DNA of 9,124 bases from Bacteroidales bacterium UBA1189 (lineage in GTDB: Bacteria > Bacteroidota > Bacteroidia > Bacteroidales > Bacteroidaceae). The notes below the pieces were generated by a model. That model ran no database searches. It was given only the letters and a program-made list of their open reading frames with translations, and was not told the origin of the DNA. Each line of letters begins with the position of its first letter. Within the stretch, counting starts at the first letter, position 1. Made by a program: the position numbers and the translations under genes. Location of the stretch: positions 15,129 to 24,252 of the forward strand of contig DBYJ01000056.1 of NCBI GenBank assembly GCA_002309805.1, in the 5' to 3' direction. Below are positions 1 through 6,004 of the stretch, piece after piece.

Positions 1-182
1 CGCCCGATGGTGCTGTCGGCGATGACGCACTCCACAGGGCTTCCGTCGCCGTTGCGGAGGGTAGTGGTTATCAACTCGGCTACAGCATGCGCCAAAGCCA
101 TTGTCTTGTTCTCAAGGATTTCGCGAACGCCGCCCTGACGTCCGTCGATGGTGGGACGAATCCCGATTTTGGGGTACTTCAT
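1..182 (-). CDS. fucI: L-fucose isomerase, N-terminal part (runs off left edge)
   Basis: Only the first 60 codons are inside the window, read on the minus strand from ATG at 180-182. They include PKIGIRPTIDGR (residues 4-15), GVRE, ENKTMALA and VECVIADSTIG near the edge. These line up closely with the start of E. coli FucI (PKIGIRPVIDGR, GVRE, VECVISD). FucI is a cytosolic, metal-dependent (Mn2+) ketol isomerase of about 590 residues that converts L-fucose to L-fuculose, the first step of fucose catabolism. The start matches the family N-terminus and lies 20 bp after the thioesterase stop, so this is probably the fourth gene of the cutC-GH110-thioesterase unit. The catalytic domains lie outside the window and cannot be checked. 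An arabinose-isomerase relative is unlikely given this N-terminal identity. Confidence 0.93.
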   Translation of the reverse strand, partial: MKYPKIGIRPTIDGRQGGVREILENKTMALAHAVAELITTTLRNGDGSPVECVIADSTIG

Positions 183-202
183 GGAGATTTAGGATTTATG
201 AA

Positions 203-949
203 TCAATTTCTTAATATAATCTTTGCACGGCTGGCGACGACACCGTCGGCTTTACGGAGTTCAAGGTCATACTCATCGTCGTCAGCGTTTGAGACATACA
301 CAGCCAGCGGCTCGCCATAATGGCATTCAGCGCTGTAGCTGATTTCGAATCGGTGGATAGGACGTTCCTTCAGCACCTCAAACGGCAGCGCGCCGAGGAA
401 ATGCTCGATGTAGCGAATGCTGTTCAGATGACCGTTGTAGTCGATGTCGCAGAAACGGGGCTGGAACGTGTATGCAGGCTCGTCGGCGGTGACCCGCGCA
501 CGCGTTGTGCGGGCAATGGGGCAGTCGATAGGCTCGGGCGAAATACAATCGGCATGGGTTGGCAATGCCTGCTTTATATCCAGCGCCTGACGCGTATCAA
601 GGTCTATCACAGCCCATACGGAGGAGGCATAGCCAATGGCTCTGCCCTCTGTATCGAGGATAGCGAAGTTACGGTTGGAGAAGAAGCGCGAGACGCTGTC
701 AATCCAGGTTCTGATGGCATACGGCTCAAATTCGTAGGGGTAATGATCCATCTGGATGAGCAGACGCGAGAAAACCCAGGCCTGATTCTTTTCCAGTAAG
801 GCCTGACGGCCAAAGCCCAGCTGCTCGGCATGGTCAGCCGCTGTGTTCAGCAACTGATTACCCAATACGGCTAACGACAGATGCGACGTGCAGTCGGAGT
901 GGAACGACTCCACCCTGTACCGATTTATGTGTATCAAGGATGGCTGCAT
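203..949 (-). CDS. Acyl-ACP thioesterase, double hot-dog fold
   Basis: A 248-residue cytosolic protein of the bacterial acyl-ACP thioesterase family (Pfam PF01643, the FatA/FatB relatives). It is expected to hydrolyse fatty acyl-ACP to free fatty acid and ACP. The second hot-dog half carries DIDYNGHLN (168-176), giving the Asp170-x-Asn172-x-His174 arrangement. SAEC (206-209) supplies Glu208 and Cys209. Together these are the positions proposed as catalytic in plant FatB, so the enzyme looks intact. The first half (about 1-130) has typical features such as WVFSRL near 58-63. Length matches Bacteroides homologues of about 248 residues. ATG is at 947-949, five bases after the GH110 stop, which suggests cotranslation. 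Acyl chain preference cannot be read from the sequence. Its place between two carbohydrate genes has no obvious functional explanation. Confidence 0.92.
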   Translation of the reverse strand: MQPSLIHINRYRVESFHSDCTSHLSLAVLGNQLLNTAADHAEQLGFGRQALLEKNQAWVFSRLLIQMDHYPYEFEPYAIRTWIDSVSRFFSNRNFAILDTEGRAIGYASSVWAVIDLDTRQALDIKQALPTHADCISPEPIDCPIARTTRARVTADEPAYTFQPRFCDIDYNGHLNSIRYIEHFLGALPFEVLKERPIHRFEISYSAECHYGEPLAVYVSNADDDEYDLELRKADGVVASRAKIILRN

Positions 950-954
950 GTCCC

Positions 955-2679
955 TTATTCCTGAATGTTGATGTTCTTGCAGTCGTCGCTGACGCGGAAA
1001 TGCTCGGTGACGCCGCGCAGATAGGGATAATCGGTCGTCATCTCGATGCGGTTACCCCGGAAGGTCAAGCCATCGACGGAATAGAGGTAGAGGATGCGGG
1101 GGTCGAAGACGCGGAAGGTGTTGTCTTCGATGGTGATGTTGTGGTGGTAGCACTCGCCGCTAGTGCGGTCAGGCACGCCGCTGCCCACGCTGATGCAGGC
1201 ATTGCCCCATACGCGATAGCCGAAGTTGCAGTTCTCGAAGACGTTGCCTCGAATGGTGACGTCGCGCACACCCGACTGCTCAAACCAGTAGTTGCCGTCA
1301 CCCTCGAAGAGTATGGCCGCACCGGGTATGTGGAAATAGTTGTTCTCAATCACCATCTTGCCGCGTGAGCCCAGTAGCAGACCGCGGGCACGGTTACCGC
1401 TGAAGGTGCAGCCGCTGATGAGCACATCGGGATAAGCATCGTCGGCTGCCACCACCATGTCGGGCTCGATGCCGTCAGGGAGGTCGGCGGTGAAGGTGAC
1501 GTTGGTGATGTGGCGGTTAAGTACCTCCACGCTCTTCACCGTAGCGCGGCAAAGCTGCGTCATCGTCTTGTTGCGCACAATCTCCACCGTCATGCCGGGA
1601 CGTAGGAACTGCAGGCCCTGCTGGGCGCCGTTGCGCCAGCTGAGCTGGAGGCTGCGGGGCGACGTCTGTTTGTCGATGCCCATATAGAGGCCATGAATGT
1701 TGGTGGCGTCGTCCTTCTGGTTGCGGAAGGTGCAGTCTATCATACGGATGTAGCCGCTGCAGTTGACGAAGTGAGTGGCATCAGCAGTAATGCTGACTAC
1801 ACGTCCCTTTCCTGACGAGGGGACGATGACGAGGTGGTTCAGTTCGATGTTATGGCTCATCTGGGCAATCACACCCATACCGCCGCAGTGGCAGAGGTTG
1901 ACGTCCTTGATAAGGATGTCGCGGCTGTCGGCGATGAAGAAGCCCGGGTTGATGCGCGAGGCAGCGCCCAGCACCATCACGTTGCCCACCGTAGCCGTGA
2001 TACCCTCCTTGTGGATGCGGTAGAGGCGATCTCCCACCTGCTCGGCGGGGAGCGTCTGGCGCGAGAGCCAGTAGTCCGAGGCATTGAAGGCTACCTCGTC
2101 CTTCACGGGGTCGTACTCCAGCATATTTCCGAAGGGATAGGTCTCCCACTCGTTGTCCATGATGTATAGACAGCCGTTGTCCAGCCCTATGCGGTAGTCG
2201 GCAGGGAACTCCACGTCGAGCCATCCGTCGCCCACAGCGCGGATGAGCCCCTCGGAGTGGAACGTATGAGTGAAGTCAATGCTGATGCCGCTGATGGTGA
2301 TATTCGCGCAATCCTGCAGACTGAAGGGGGAGATGAAGCCGGTGAAGAGCAGCGTGGTATTCTGTCCGCGCACGGCGAAGTCCTTCATGCCGCCCAGATC
2401 GAAGGCAATGCGCTTCAGGCTCTCGTCGTTGTTACTTATGAACTGGTAGCGCTCGTAAGCGGCATCCTGTCGAATGTTCAGTACCCCCTCGGGCAGCACG
2501 AGCTCGGCGGCATGCGTGCGACGGCACGCCTCAAGGGCAGCGCGGATGGCGGGCATCGCATCGTCCCCGTCCGCTTCGGTAAGGTAGTCACTCAGATAAA
2601 CTGTGCCCCCGCCGCCTCCTACACACGAGGCGAATAGCAGAGCAGCCATGGCCCAAAGGGCAAAAAAACGCTTTTTCAT
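955..2679 (-). CDS. GH110-type alpha-1,3-galactosidase lipoprotein (parallel beta-helix)
   Basis: A 574-residue exported protein. Its N-terminus is a lipoprotein signal: basic MKKR, hydrophobic core, and lipobox FAS-Cys19. The body is a right-handed parallel beta-helix with recurring turns such as DVTIRGNVFENC (473-484) and MVIENNYF (442-449). Segments resembling glycoside hydrolase family 110 are GGMGVIAQ (266-273), ITADATHFVNCSGY (297-310), QKDDATNIHG (321-330) and GDGNYWFE (460-467). GH110 enzymes are inverting exo-alpha-galactosidases that remove terminal alpha-1,3-galactose from blood-group B or linear alpha-Gal epitopes. The Asp323-Asp324 pair is my candidate for part of the active site, from memory of the conserved strand. 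The mature N-terminus runs Cys-Val then five glycines, with no acidic surface-export signal, so periplasmic placement is as likely as surface exposure. It sits 38 bp after cutC and 5 bp before the thioesterase. Another beta-helix glycosidase is the main alternative. Confidence 0.85.
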   Translation of the reverse strand: MKKRFFALWAMAALLFASCVGGGGGTVYLSDYLTEADGDDAMPAIRAALEACRRTHAAELVLPEGVLNIRQDAAYERYQFISNNDESLKRIAFDLGGMKDFAVRGQNTTLLFTGFISPFSLQDCANITISGISIDFTHTFHSEGLIRAVGDGWLDVEFPADYRIGLDNGCLYIMDNEWETYPFGNMLEYDPVKDEVAFNASDYWLSRQTLPAEQVGDRLYRIHKEGITATVGNVMVLGAASRINPGFFIADSRDILIKDVNLCHCGGMGVIAQMSHNIELNHLVIVPSSGKGRVVSITADATHFVNCSGYIRMIDCTFRNQKDDATNIHGLYMGIDKQTSPRSLQLSWRNGAQQGLQFLRPGMTVEIVRNKTMTQLCRATVKSVEVLNRHITNVTFTADLPDGIEPDMVVAADDAYPDVLISGCTFSGNRARGLLLGSRGKMVIENNYFHIPGAAILFEGDGNYWFEQSGVRDVTIRGNVFENCNFGYRVWGNACISVGSGVPDRTSGECYHHNITIEDNTFRVFDPRILYLYSVDGLTFRGNRIEMTTDYPYLRGVTEHFRVSDDCKNINIQE

Positions 2680-2717
2680 ATTCCTGTTTATTTTGATTAA
2701 TCTTCAATTTTCGGTTA

Positions 2718-3386
2718 TCAATTTATTTCTCCCCATCCCTCCAAGCAAGAGGAGTGGAACTCGGTAGCGGCAGTAGCCGCCGCCAGCGGGGCGATATTGT
2801 GCGGCCGTATGCCCCCGCCAGCCAAAATGACAGGGCCTGCGCCGTGTTGGCTTTTCTTGACCAACTCAGCCAGTAACCCGCATCCCTCAACCGCCGACGG
2901 AGCATGGCCGGAGGTAAGGAGGCGTGCAATGCCCAGGGAGGCGATGTCATCGTAAGCCTGCAACGGATGGTGGCAGACATCGAATGCCCGATGGAAGGTG
3001 ACGGGGAGTGTTCCAGCGGCACCGATGAGCTGTCTCATGGCCTCACAGTCCACATCGCCCTCGGGCGTCAACGCGCCCACGACAACGGCGTTCACATGGC
3101 GTACGTCGCCATCGGGAGCGACGACGGTGAGTTGACAGATACGCTCTATATCGTGCGCCATCGTGTCAACCTCTTCCCTCGAATAGACAAAGCTGCCCGC
3201 ACGGCAGCGCACCAATACATTCACAGGAATGCGCACGGCAGCTAGCGTATCCAAAATGTTTTCGTCGGTCGGCGTCAGCCCGTCGAGAGGCAACTGCTCG
3301 CACAACTCAATGCGTGAGGCTCCGGACGCTTCGGCACGACGGGCATCGGTCGCATTCTGGCAACAACATTCAAGGAAAAAAGACAT
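2718..3386 (-). CDS. cutC: CutC family TIM-barrel protein, short C-terminus
   Basis: A 222-residue cytosolic protein of the CutC family (PF03932). Hallmarks in order: SGASRIELCEQLPLDGLTP (21-39), VLVRCRAGSFVYS (57-69), VVVGALTPEGDVD (101-113), VTFHRAFD (129-136), LLTSG (156-160), LAGGGIRPHNI (188-198) and EFHSSC (209-214). The family was named for copper tolerance in E. coli. Its biochemical role remains uncertain, and copper handling should not be assumed. Two oddities are visible. First, the chain ends 8 residues after EFHSSC, whereas E. coli CutC continues for several tens of residues (total about 248). Second, a short extra loop (about 87-98) precedes the VVVGALT strand. No continuation is seen in the other frames after the stop, so this is not a simple frameshift. 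ATG at 3384-3386 gives the family N-terminus. It is probably the first gene of the unit leading to GH110, thioesterase and fucI. Confidence 0.9.
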   Translation of the reverse strand: MSFFLECCCQNATDARRAEASGASRIELCEQLPLDGLTPTDENILDTLAAVRIPVNVLVRCRAGSFVYSREEVDTMAHDIERICQLTVVAPDGDVRHVNAVVVGALTPEGDVDCEAMRQLIGAAGTLPVTFHRAFDVCHHPLQAYDDIASLGIARLLTSGHAPSAVEGCGLLAELVKKSQHGAGPVILAGGGIRPHNIAPLAAATAATEFHSSCLEGWGEIN

Positions 3387-3394
3387 CTTATATA

Positions 3395-3425
3395 TTTACG
3401 ATTTGACGATTTACAATTTACGATT
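3395..3425 (-). repeat. Four near-tandem AATCGTAAA-like repeats in the cutC leader
   Basis: On the plus strand the copies read TTTACGATT (3395-3403), TTTGACGATT (3402-3411), TTTACAATT (3410-3418) and TTTACGATT (3417-3425). They overlap by a base or two, giving a period of 7-8 bp. Read in the direction of cutC they are AATCGTAAA-type units ending 8 bases before the start codon. They would lie in the 5' untranslated leader if transcription starts upstream. Their function is unknown. They could be a slippage-derived A/T-rich leader that favours translation in a phylum that does not rely on Shine-Dalgarno sites. Confidence 0.6.
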
Positions 3426-3497
3426 AATTTGAATGCATTTATTCTTGTCGCGACTCGGCAAAACAAGAAAGCTCTTTTGCTCTCATTGTTCCAAGAT

Positions 3498-3520
3498 TTC
3501 TTAACTCCTAATTCTTAACT
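3498..3520 (-). repeat. Pair of 9-bp direct repeats after rsgA
   Basis: TTCTTAACT occurs exactly at 3498-3506 and 3512-3520, separated by 5 bp (CCTAA), a period of 14 bp. It starts about 10 bp after the rsgA stop codon. On the transcribed strand the units read AGTTAAGAA. No function can be assigned. Confidence 0.6.
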
Positions 3521-3529
3521 ATATTTTTC

Positions 3530-4465
3530 TCAACGGTATTTTCCTTCGTCCTCGTCGCCAAGCATGGAAAGGTAGGACTGATAACGGGAGGGAGCAATGA
3601 GCTGCTCGTCCAACGCACGGAGCACGGCGCAACCAGGTTCGTGGGTATGGGTACAGTTGGCGTAGCGGCACTCGCTGGAGAAGCGGAACAGCTCGCGGAA
3701 ATAATGGCTGATCTCGCCCCGCTCCATGTCGAACGTGCCAAAACCCTTGATGCCCGGCGTATCAATAAGCCACGAGTCCTCCCCTACGGCCAGCGGGAAC
3801 ATCTCGCTGAAAGTAGTGGTGTGCATGCCGGTGTTGTGGGCATCGGAAATCGCAGCCGTCTTCTGACGGACTCCCGGCACGAGGATGTTCAGCAGCGTAC
3901 TCTTCCCCACACCGCTGTTTCCGCTGAGCAGCGTCGTCCTACCCTCTAGCGCAGGCAGCAGCGAGAGGGGGGTATCGTTGCCATCGACGCACGAAATCAA
4001 GTGGCAGGGATAGCCCAATCCTTCGTAGAGCGTAGCCAGCATTGCGGCGATACGGCGTTCGGCCTCATCGTAGCAGTCCATCTTGTTGATGACGATGCGG
4101 ACGGGGATGCGGTAGGCTTCGGCGGTAGCAAGGAAACGGTCAATGAAGGTGGTGCTGGTCTCGGGGTAGTTGACGGTGACCAGTAGCAGGCACTGGTCGA
4201 CATTGGCAGCGAGGATATGGCTCTGCTTGCTGAGATTAGAGGCCTTGCGGATGATGTAGTTGCGCCGCTCGTCGATGGCGGTAATCCAACCCTCGCCGAC
4301 ATCTGCAGCGAGCGTGAACGTCACACGGTCGCCCACCGCCACAGGATTGGTGCTGCGGATGCCTTTCAGGCGGAAGTTGCCCTTCACACGACAATCCACC
4401 CGTGCTCCCCCAGAAGTGAGCACGGTGTAATGGCTTCCCGTATTACGGATGACAAGACCCGTCAT
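3530..4465 (-). CDS. rsgA: Ribosome small-subunit-dependent GTPase RsgA
   Basis: A 311-residue cytosolic GTPase (RsgA/YloQ/YjeQ) that acts in late 30S subunit maturation. The G motifs appear in the circularly permuted order that defines the family: G4 NKMD (127-130), G1 P-loop GNSGVGKST (182-190), a G2-region TGMHTTT (212-218), then G3 DTPG (235-238). An N-terminal OB-fold precedes them (about 1-70, including GDRVTF). A zinc-binding knuckle follows, with Cys266, Cys271, His273 and Cys279 in CRYANCTHTHEPGC. Length is normal for a Bacteroidetes RsgA. ATG at 4463-4465 shares one base with the frr stop (TGATG), so it is probably translated by reinitiation after frr. Pairing with frr puts two ribosome-cycle genes under one promoter. 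Confidence 0.97.
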   Translation of the reverse strand: MTGLVIRNTGSHYTVLTSGGARVDCRVKGNFRLKGIRSTNPVAVGDRVTFTLAADVGEGWITAIDERRNYIIRKASNLSKQSHILAANVDQCLLLVTVNYPETSTTFIDRFLATAEAYRIPVRIVINKMDCYDEAERRIAAMLATLYEGLGYPCHLISCVDGNDTPLSLLPALEGRTTLLSGNSGVGKSTLLNILVPGVRQKTAAISDAHNTGMHTTTFSEMFPLAVGEDSWLIDTPGIKGFGTFDMERGEISHYFRELFRFSSECRYANCTHTHEPGCAVLRALDEQLIAPSRYQSYLSMLGDEDEGKYR

Positions 4466-5031
4466 CAGACGGTCATGATTTCCTTTTCCTTGGCGGCAAA
4501 CACCTCATCGACTTTCTTGATGTACTTGTCGTGAAGTTTCTGCACTTTCTCTTCGCCGTCCTTCTGGACATCCTCGGGCATACCCTCCTTGACGGCTTTC
4601 TTGAGCGCGTCAATGCAGTCGCGGCGGGCGTTGCGGACGCTTATTTTTGCCGTTTCCACCTCCCTGCTGCACTGCTTCACCAGCTGTTTGCGGCGTTCCT
4701 CAGTAAGGGGAGGGATGGAGATGCGGATAATCTCTCCGTTGTTTTCGGGCATGATGCCGAGCGAAGAGTCGATGATGGCCTTCTCGATCACACGCACCAT
4801 ACTCTTGTCCCAAGGACGGATGGCAATAGTGCGGGCATCGGGGGTGGAAACGGAGGCCACATTGTTGAGGGGAACGACGGAGCCGTAGCTATCCACACGA
4901 ATACCGTCAAGCAGACGGATGTCGGCCTTGCCGGCACGGATGTGGGCCAGTTCGTCTTCAATATGCATGATGGCCATCTCCATCATCTCTTCTGCTTCAT
5001 TCAAATAGGTTTTCAGATCTTGCATGGTCAT
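4465..5031 (-). CDS. frr: Ribosome recycling factor
   Basis: A 188-residue cytosolic protein that works with EF-G to split post-termination ribosomes. Family hallmarks are HIRAGKADIRLLDGIRVDSYG (about 29-49), the domain II region STPDARTIAIRPWDKSM, the strongly conserved AIIDSSLGIMPENNGEIIRI segment, IPPLTEERRKQLVKQ, SVRNARRD and the C-terminal EKEIMTV. Long helices of domain I are predicted at both ends. Start choice: ATG at 5029-5031 gives MTMQDLKTYL and ATG two codons later (5023-5025) gives MQDLKTYL. The second matches the usual RRF N-terminus about as well, so the true start may be 5025. It is the first gene after a strong divergent promoter. pyrH, often just upstream of frr in other bacteria, is absent here. 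Confidence 0.97.
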   Translation of the reverse strand: MTMQDLKTYLNEAEEMMEMAIMHIEDELAHIRAGKADIRLLDGIRVDSYGSVVPLNNVASVSTPDARTIAIRPWDKSMVRVIEKAIIDSSLGIMPENNGEIIRISIPPLTEERRKQLVKQCSREVETAKISVRNARRDCIDALKKAVKEGMPEDVQKDGEEKVQKLHDKYIKKVDEVFAAKEKEIMTV

Positions 5032-5052
5032 AACATTTAATCAGAGTAAGTG

Positions 5053-5084
5053 ACAAAGGTACGTCTTTTATTCTTTTTTCCAAA
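5053..5084 (-). promoter_or_regulatory. Bacteroidetes-type promoter for frr-rsgA
   Basis: Read on the minus strand, a -33 element TTTG (5084-5081) is followed after exactly 19 bp by TACCTTTGT (5061-5053). That is a full match to the Bacteroidetes sigma consensus TTTG-N19-21-TAnnTTTG. Transcription should start a few bases downstream, near 5046, leaving a very short leader (roughly 15-20 nt) before the frr start. No Shine-Dalgarno is visible in that leader. Confidence 0.8.
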
Positions 5085-5133
5085 GAAAGAGGAGAAAAAA
5101 TCGTGCCAAAACATCTTTTTTCGGCCAAAAAGA

Positions 5134-5164
5134 TTGGAACGAGGAAAAATATTCCTACATTTGC
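5134..5164 (+). promoter_or_regulatory. Bacteroidetes-type promoter for the VTC operon
   Basis: On the plus strand, TTG at 5134-5136 (ATTG, a slightly imperfect -33 box) is followed after 19 bp by TACATTTGC (5156-5164), a full -7 match. Expected initiation is near 5170, about 25 nt before the VTC start codon at 5197. It points away from the frr promoter. The two -33 boxes are about 50 bp apart, so one bound regulator could affect both. I saw no other clear promoter before the four downstream genes. Confidence 0.75.
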
Positions 5165-5196
5165 ACCCTTAAAGCGTACTCCTCACATTCGAAGAC

Positions 5197-5988
5197 ATGG
5201 ATAAGGAAATTGTTGAGCTGCTCAGTCACCTGCCGCCCATCCCTCTGGAGGAGATGGGAAGCATCAAGCTGATGAACCGTCTGGACAGGAAGTATCTGGC
5301 TACGCTCAGCCAGCTGGAACAGCTGCTGAAAATGGCTCAGGGCAAATACTATGCACAGGCGAACGGCGACAGCCGGTTCAGTCCCTACCGCACCATCTAT
5401 CTCGACACTCCCGATGAGGAGATGTACCTTGCCCACCACAACGGCCGTCTTGTGCGTCAGAAAGTGCGCGTCCGCACCTATCTTGACAGCGGCGACACCT
5501 TCCTCGAAGTGAAGAACAAGGACAATCACGGACGAACGAAGAAAAAACGCATCTCCGTCCAAGGCATCGACACCCTTGCGGGAGACAACGGCGACGAACT
5601 GCTCCACAAGTATGCCCGCTACACCCTCAGCCAGCTGGTGCCGAAGGTGGAGAACCGCTTCGAGCGCATCACCCTTGTGAACATCAACAAGACAGAGCGG
5701 CTCACCATCGACACCCACGTGAAGTTCCACCATTGGGAGACGGGGTGCGACAACACCTTCGATCGCCTCGTCATCATCGAGCTGAAGCGCGATGGCCTCG
5801 TCCCTAGCCCCGTGCTCGACATCCTGCACCAACTGCGTATACACCCCTCGGGCTTCAGCAAATACTGCATCGGCACCGTCCTCACCAAGAGCGACATCAA
5901 GCAGAATCTGTTCCGCCCGAAAATCCGCAGGATTGAGAAGATGCTTGCGCTGGAAGGAATCAACTACGACAAAACAAATAACAACTAA
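5197..5988 (+). CDS. VTC-domain (polyphosphate polymerase-like) protein
   Basis: A 263-residue cytosolic protein of the VTC domain family (PF09359), part of the triphosphate-tunnel metalloenzyme fold. In yeast Vtc4 this domain makes polyphosphate from ATP inside a tunnel lined with basic residues. Tunnel-like signatures appear in order: LMNRLDRKY (25-33), YLDTPD (68-73), RQKVRVRTY (87-95), FLEVKNK (102-108), KKKR (115-118), ENRFER (152-157), VIIELKRDG (192-200, acidic Glu195) and FSKYCIG (220-226). The alternating Arg/Lys and Glu residues of the tunnel strands look intact, so activity is plausible. There is no SPX domain, signal peptide or membrane segment, so it should act at the cytosolic face. 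It is first in the operon, 16 bp before the DUF4956 gene. Polyphosphate as product is family-based inference; another nucleotide-derived chemistry is possible. Confidence 0.92.
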   Translation: MDKEIVELLSHLPPIPLEEMGSIKLMNRLDRKYLATLSQLEQLLKMAQGKYYAQANGDSRFSPYRTIYLDTPDEEMYLAHHNGRLVRQKVRVRTYLDSGDTFLEVKNKDNHGRTKKKRISVQGIDTLAGDNGDELLHKYARYTLSQLVPKVENRFERITLVNINKTERLTIDTHVKFHHWETGCDNTFDRLVIIELKRDGLVPSPVLDILHQLRIHPSGFSKYCIGTVLTKSDIKQNLFRPKIRRIEKMLALEGINYDKTNNN

Positions 5989-6004
5989 TAAAAAATTTGA
6001 AATC

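Larger units (their letters stand above)
3387..3529. other. AT-rich intergenic region between rsgA and cutC
   Basis: This 143-bp gap separates rsgA from cutC, both read on the minus strand. It holds two groups of short direct repeats, annotated separately. It also has weak inverted repeats: GCAAAA at 3458-3463 with TTTTGC at 3475-3480, CTTGT at 3444-3448 with ACAAG at 3463-3467, and the palindrome GTCGCGAC at 3447-3454. These could form a hairpin after rsgA. They are not followed by a convincing T-run on the minus strand, so I do not call a terminator. I found no clear TAnnTTTG promoter for cutC, so it is open whether cutC has its own promoter or is read through from frr-rsgA. Confidence 0.5.

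Noticed and set aside
215..228. TAATCTTTGC resembling a plus-strand -7 box
   Set aside because: It lies inside the 3' end of the minus-strand thioesterase gene, with no plus-strand gene following; a chance match.
320..799. 159-codon plus-strand open frame over the thioesterase
   Set aside because: Antisense shadow of a gene with intact catalytic motifs; no recognisable domain and no promoter.
2718..2722. Frameshift as the cause of the short CutC C-terminus
   Set aside because: None of the three frames after the stop encodes the missing tail; the sequence is AT-rich up to the GH110 start.
3444..3480. Hairpin-like inverted repeats after rsgA as an intrinsic terminator
   Set aside because: Stems are only 5-6 bp with long loops and no T-run follows on the minus strand. 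Recorded as structure only.
5032..5196. Riboswitch or small RNA in the divergent gap
   Set aside because: After the two promoters only about 15-27 nt of leader remain on each side, too short for a structured riboswitch, and no conserved stems were seen.
5792..6004. Upstream extension of the DUF4956 frame inside the VTC gene
   Set aside because: The extension is rich in Ala, Ser, Thr and Arg, overlaps another real gene and does not resemble the family. ATG at 6005 directly after the VTC stop is the better start.
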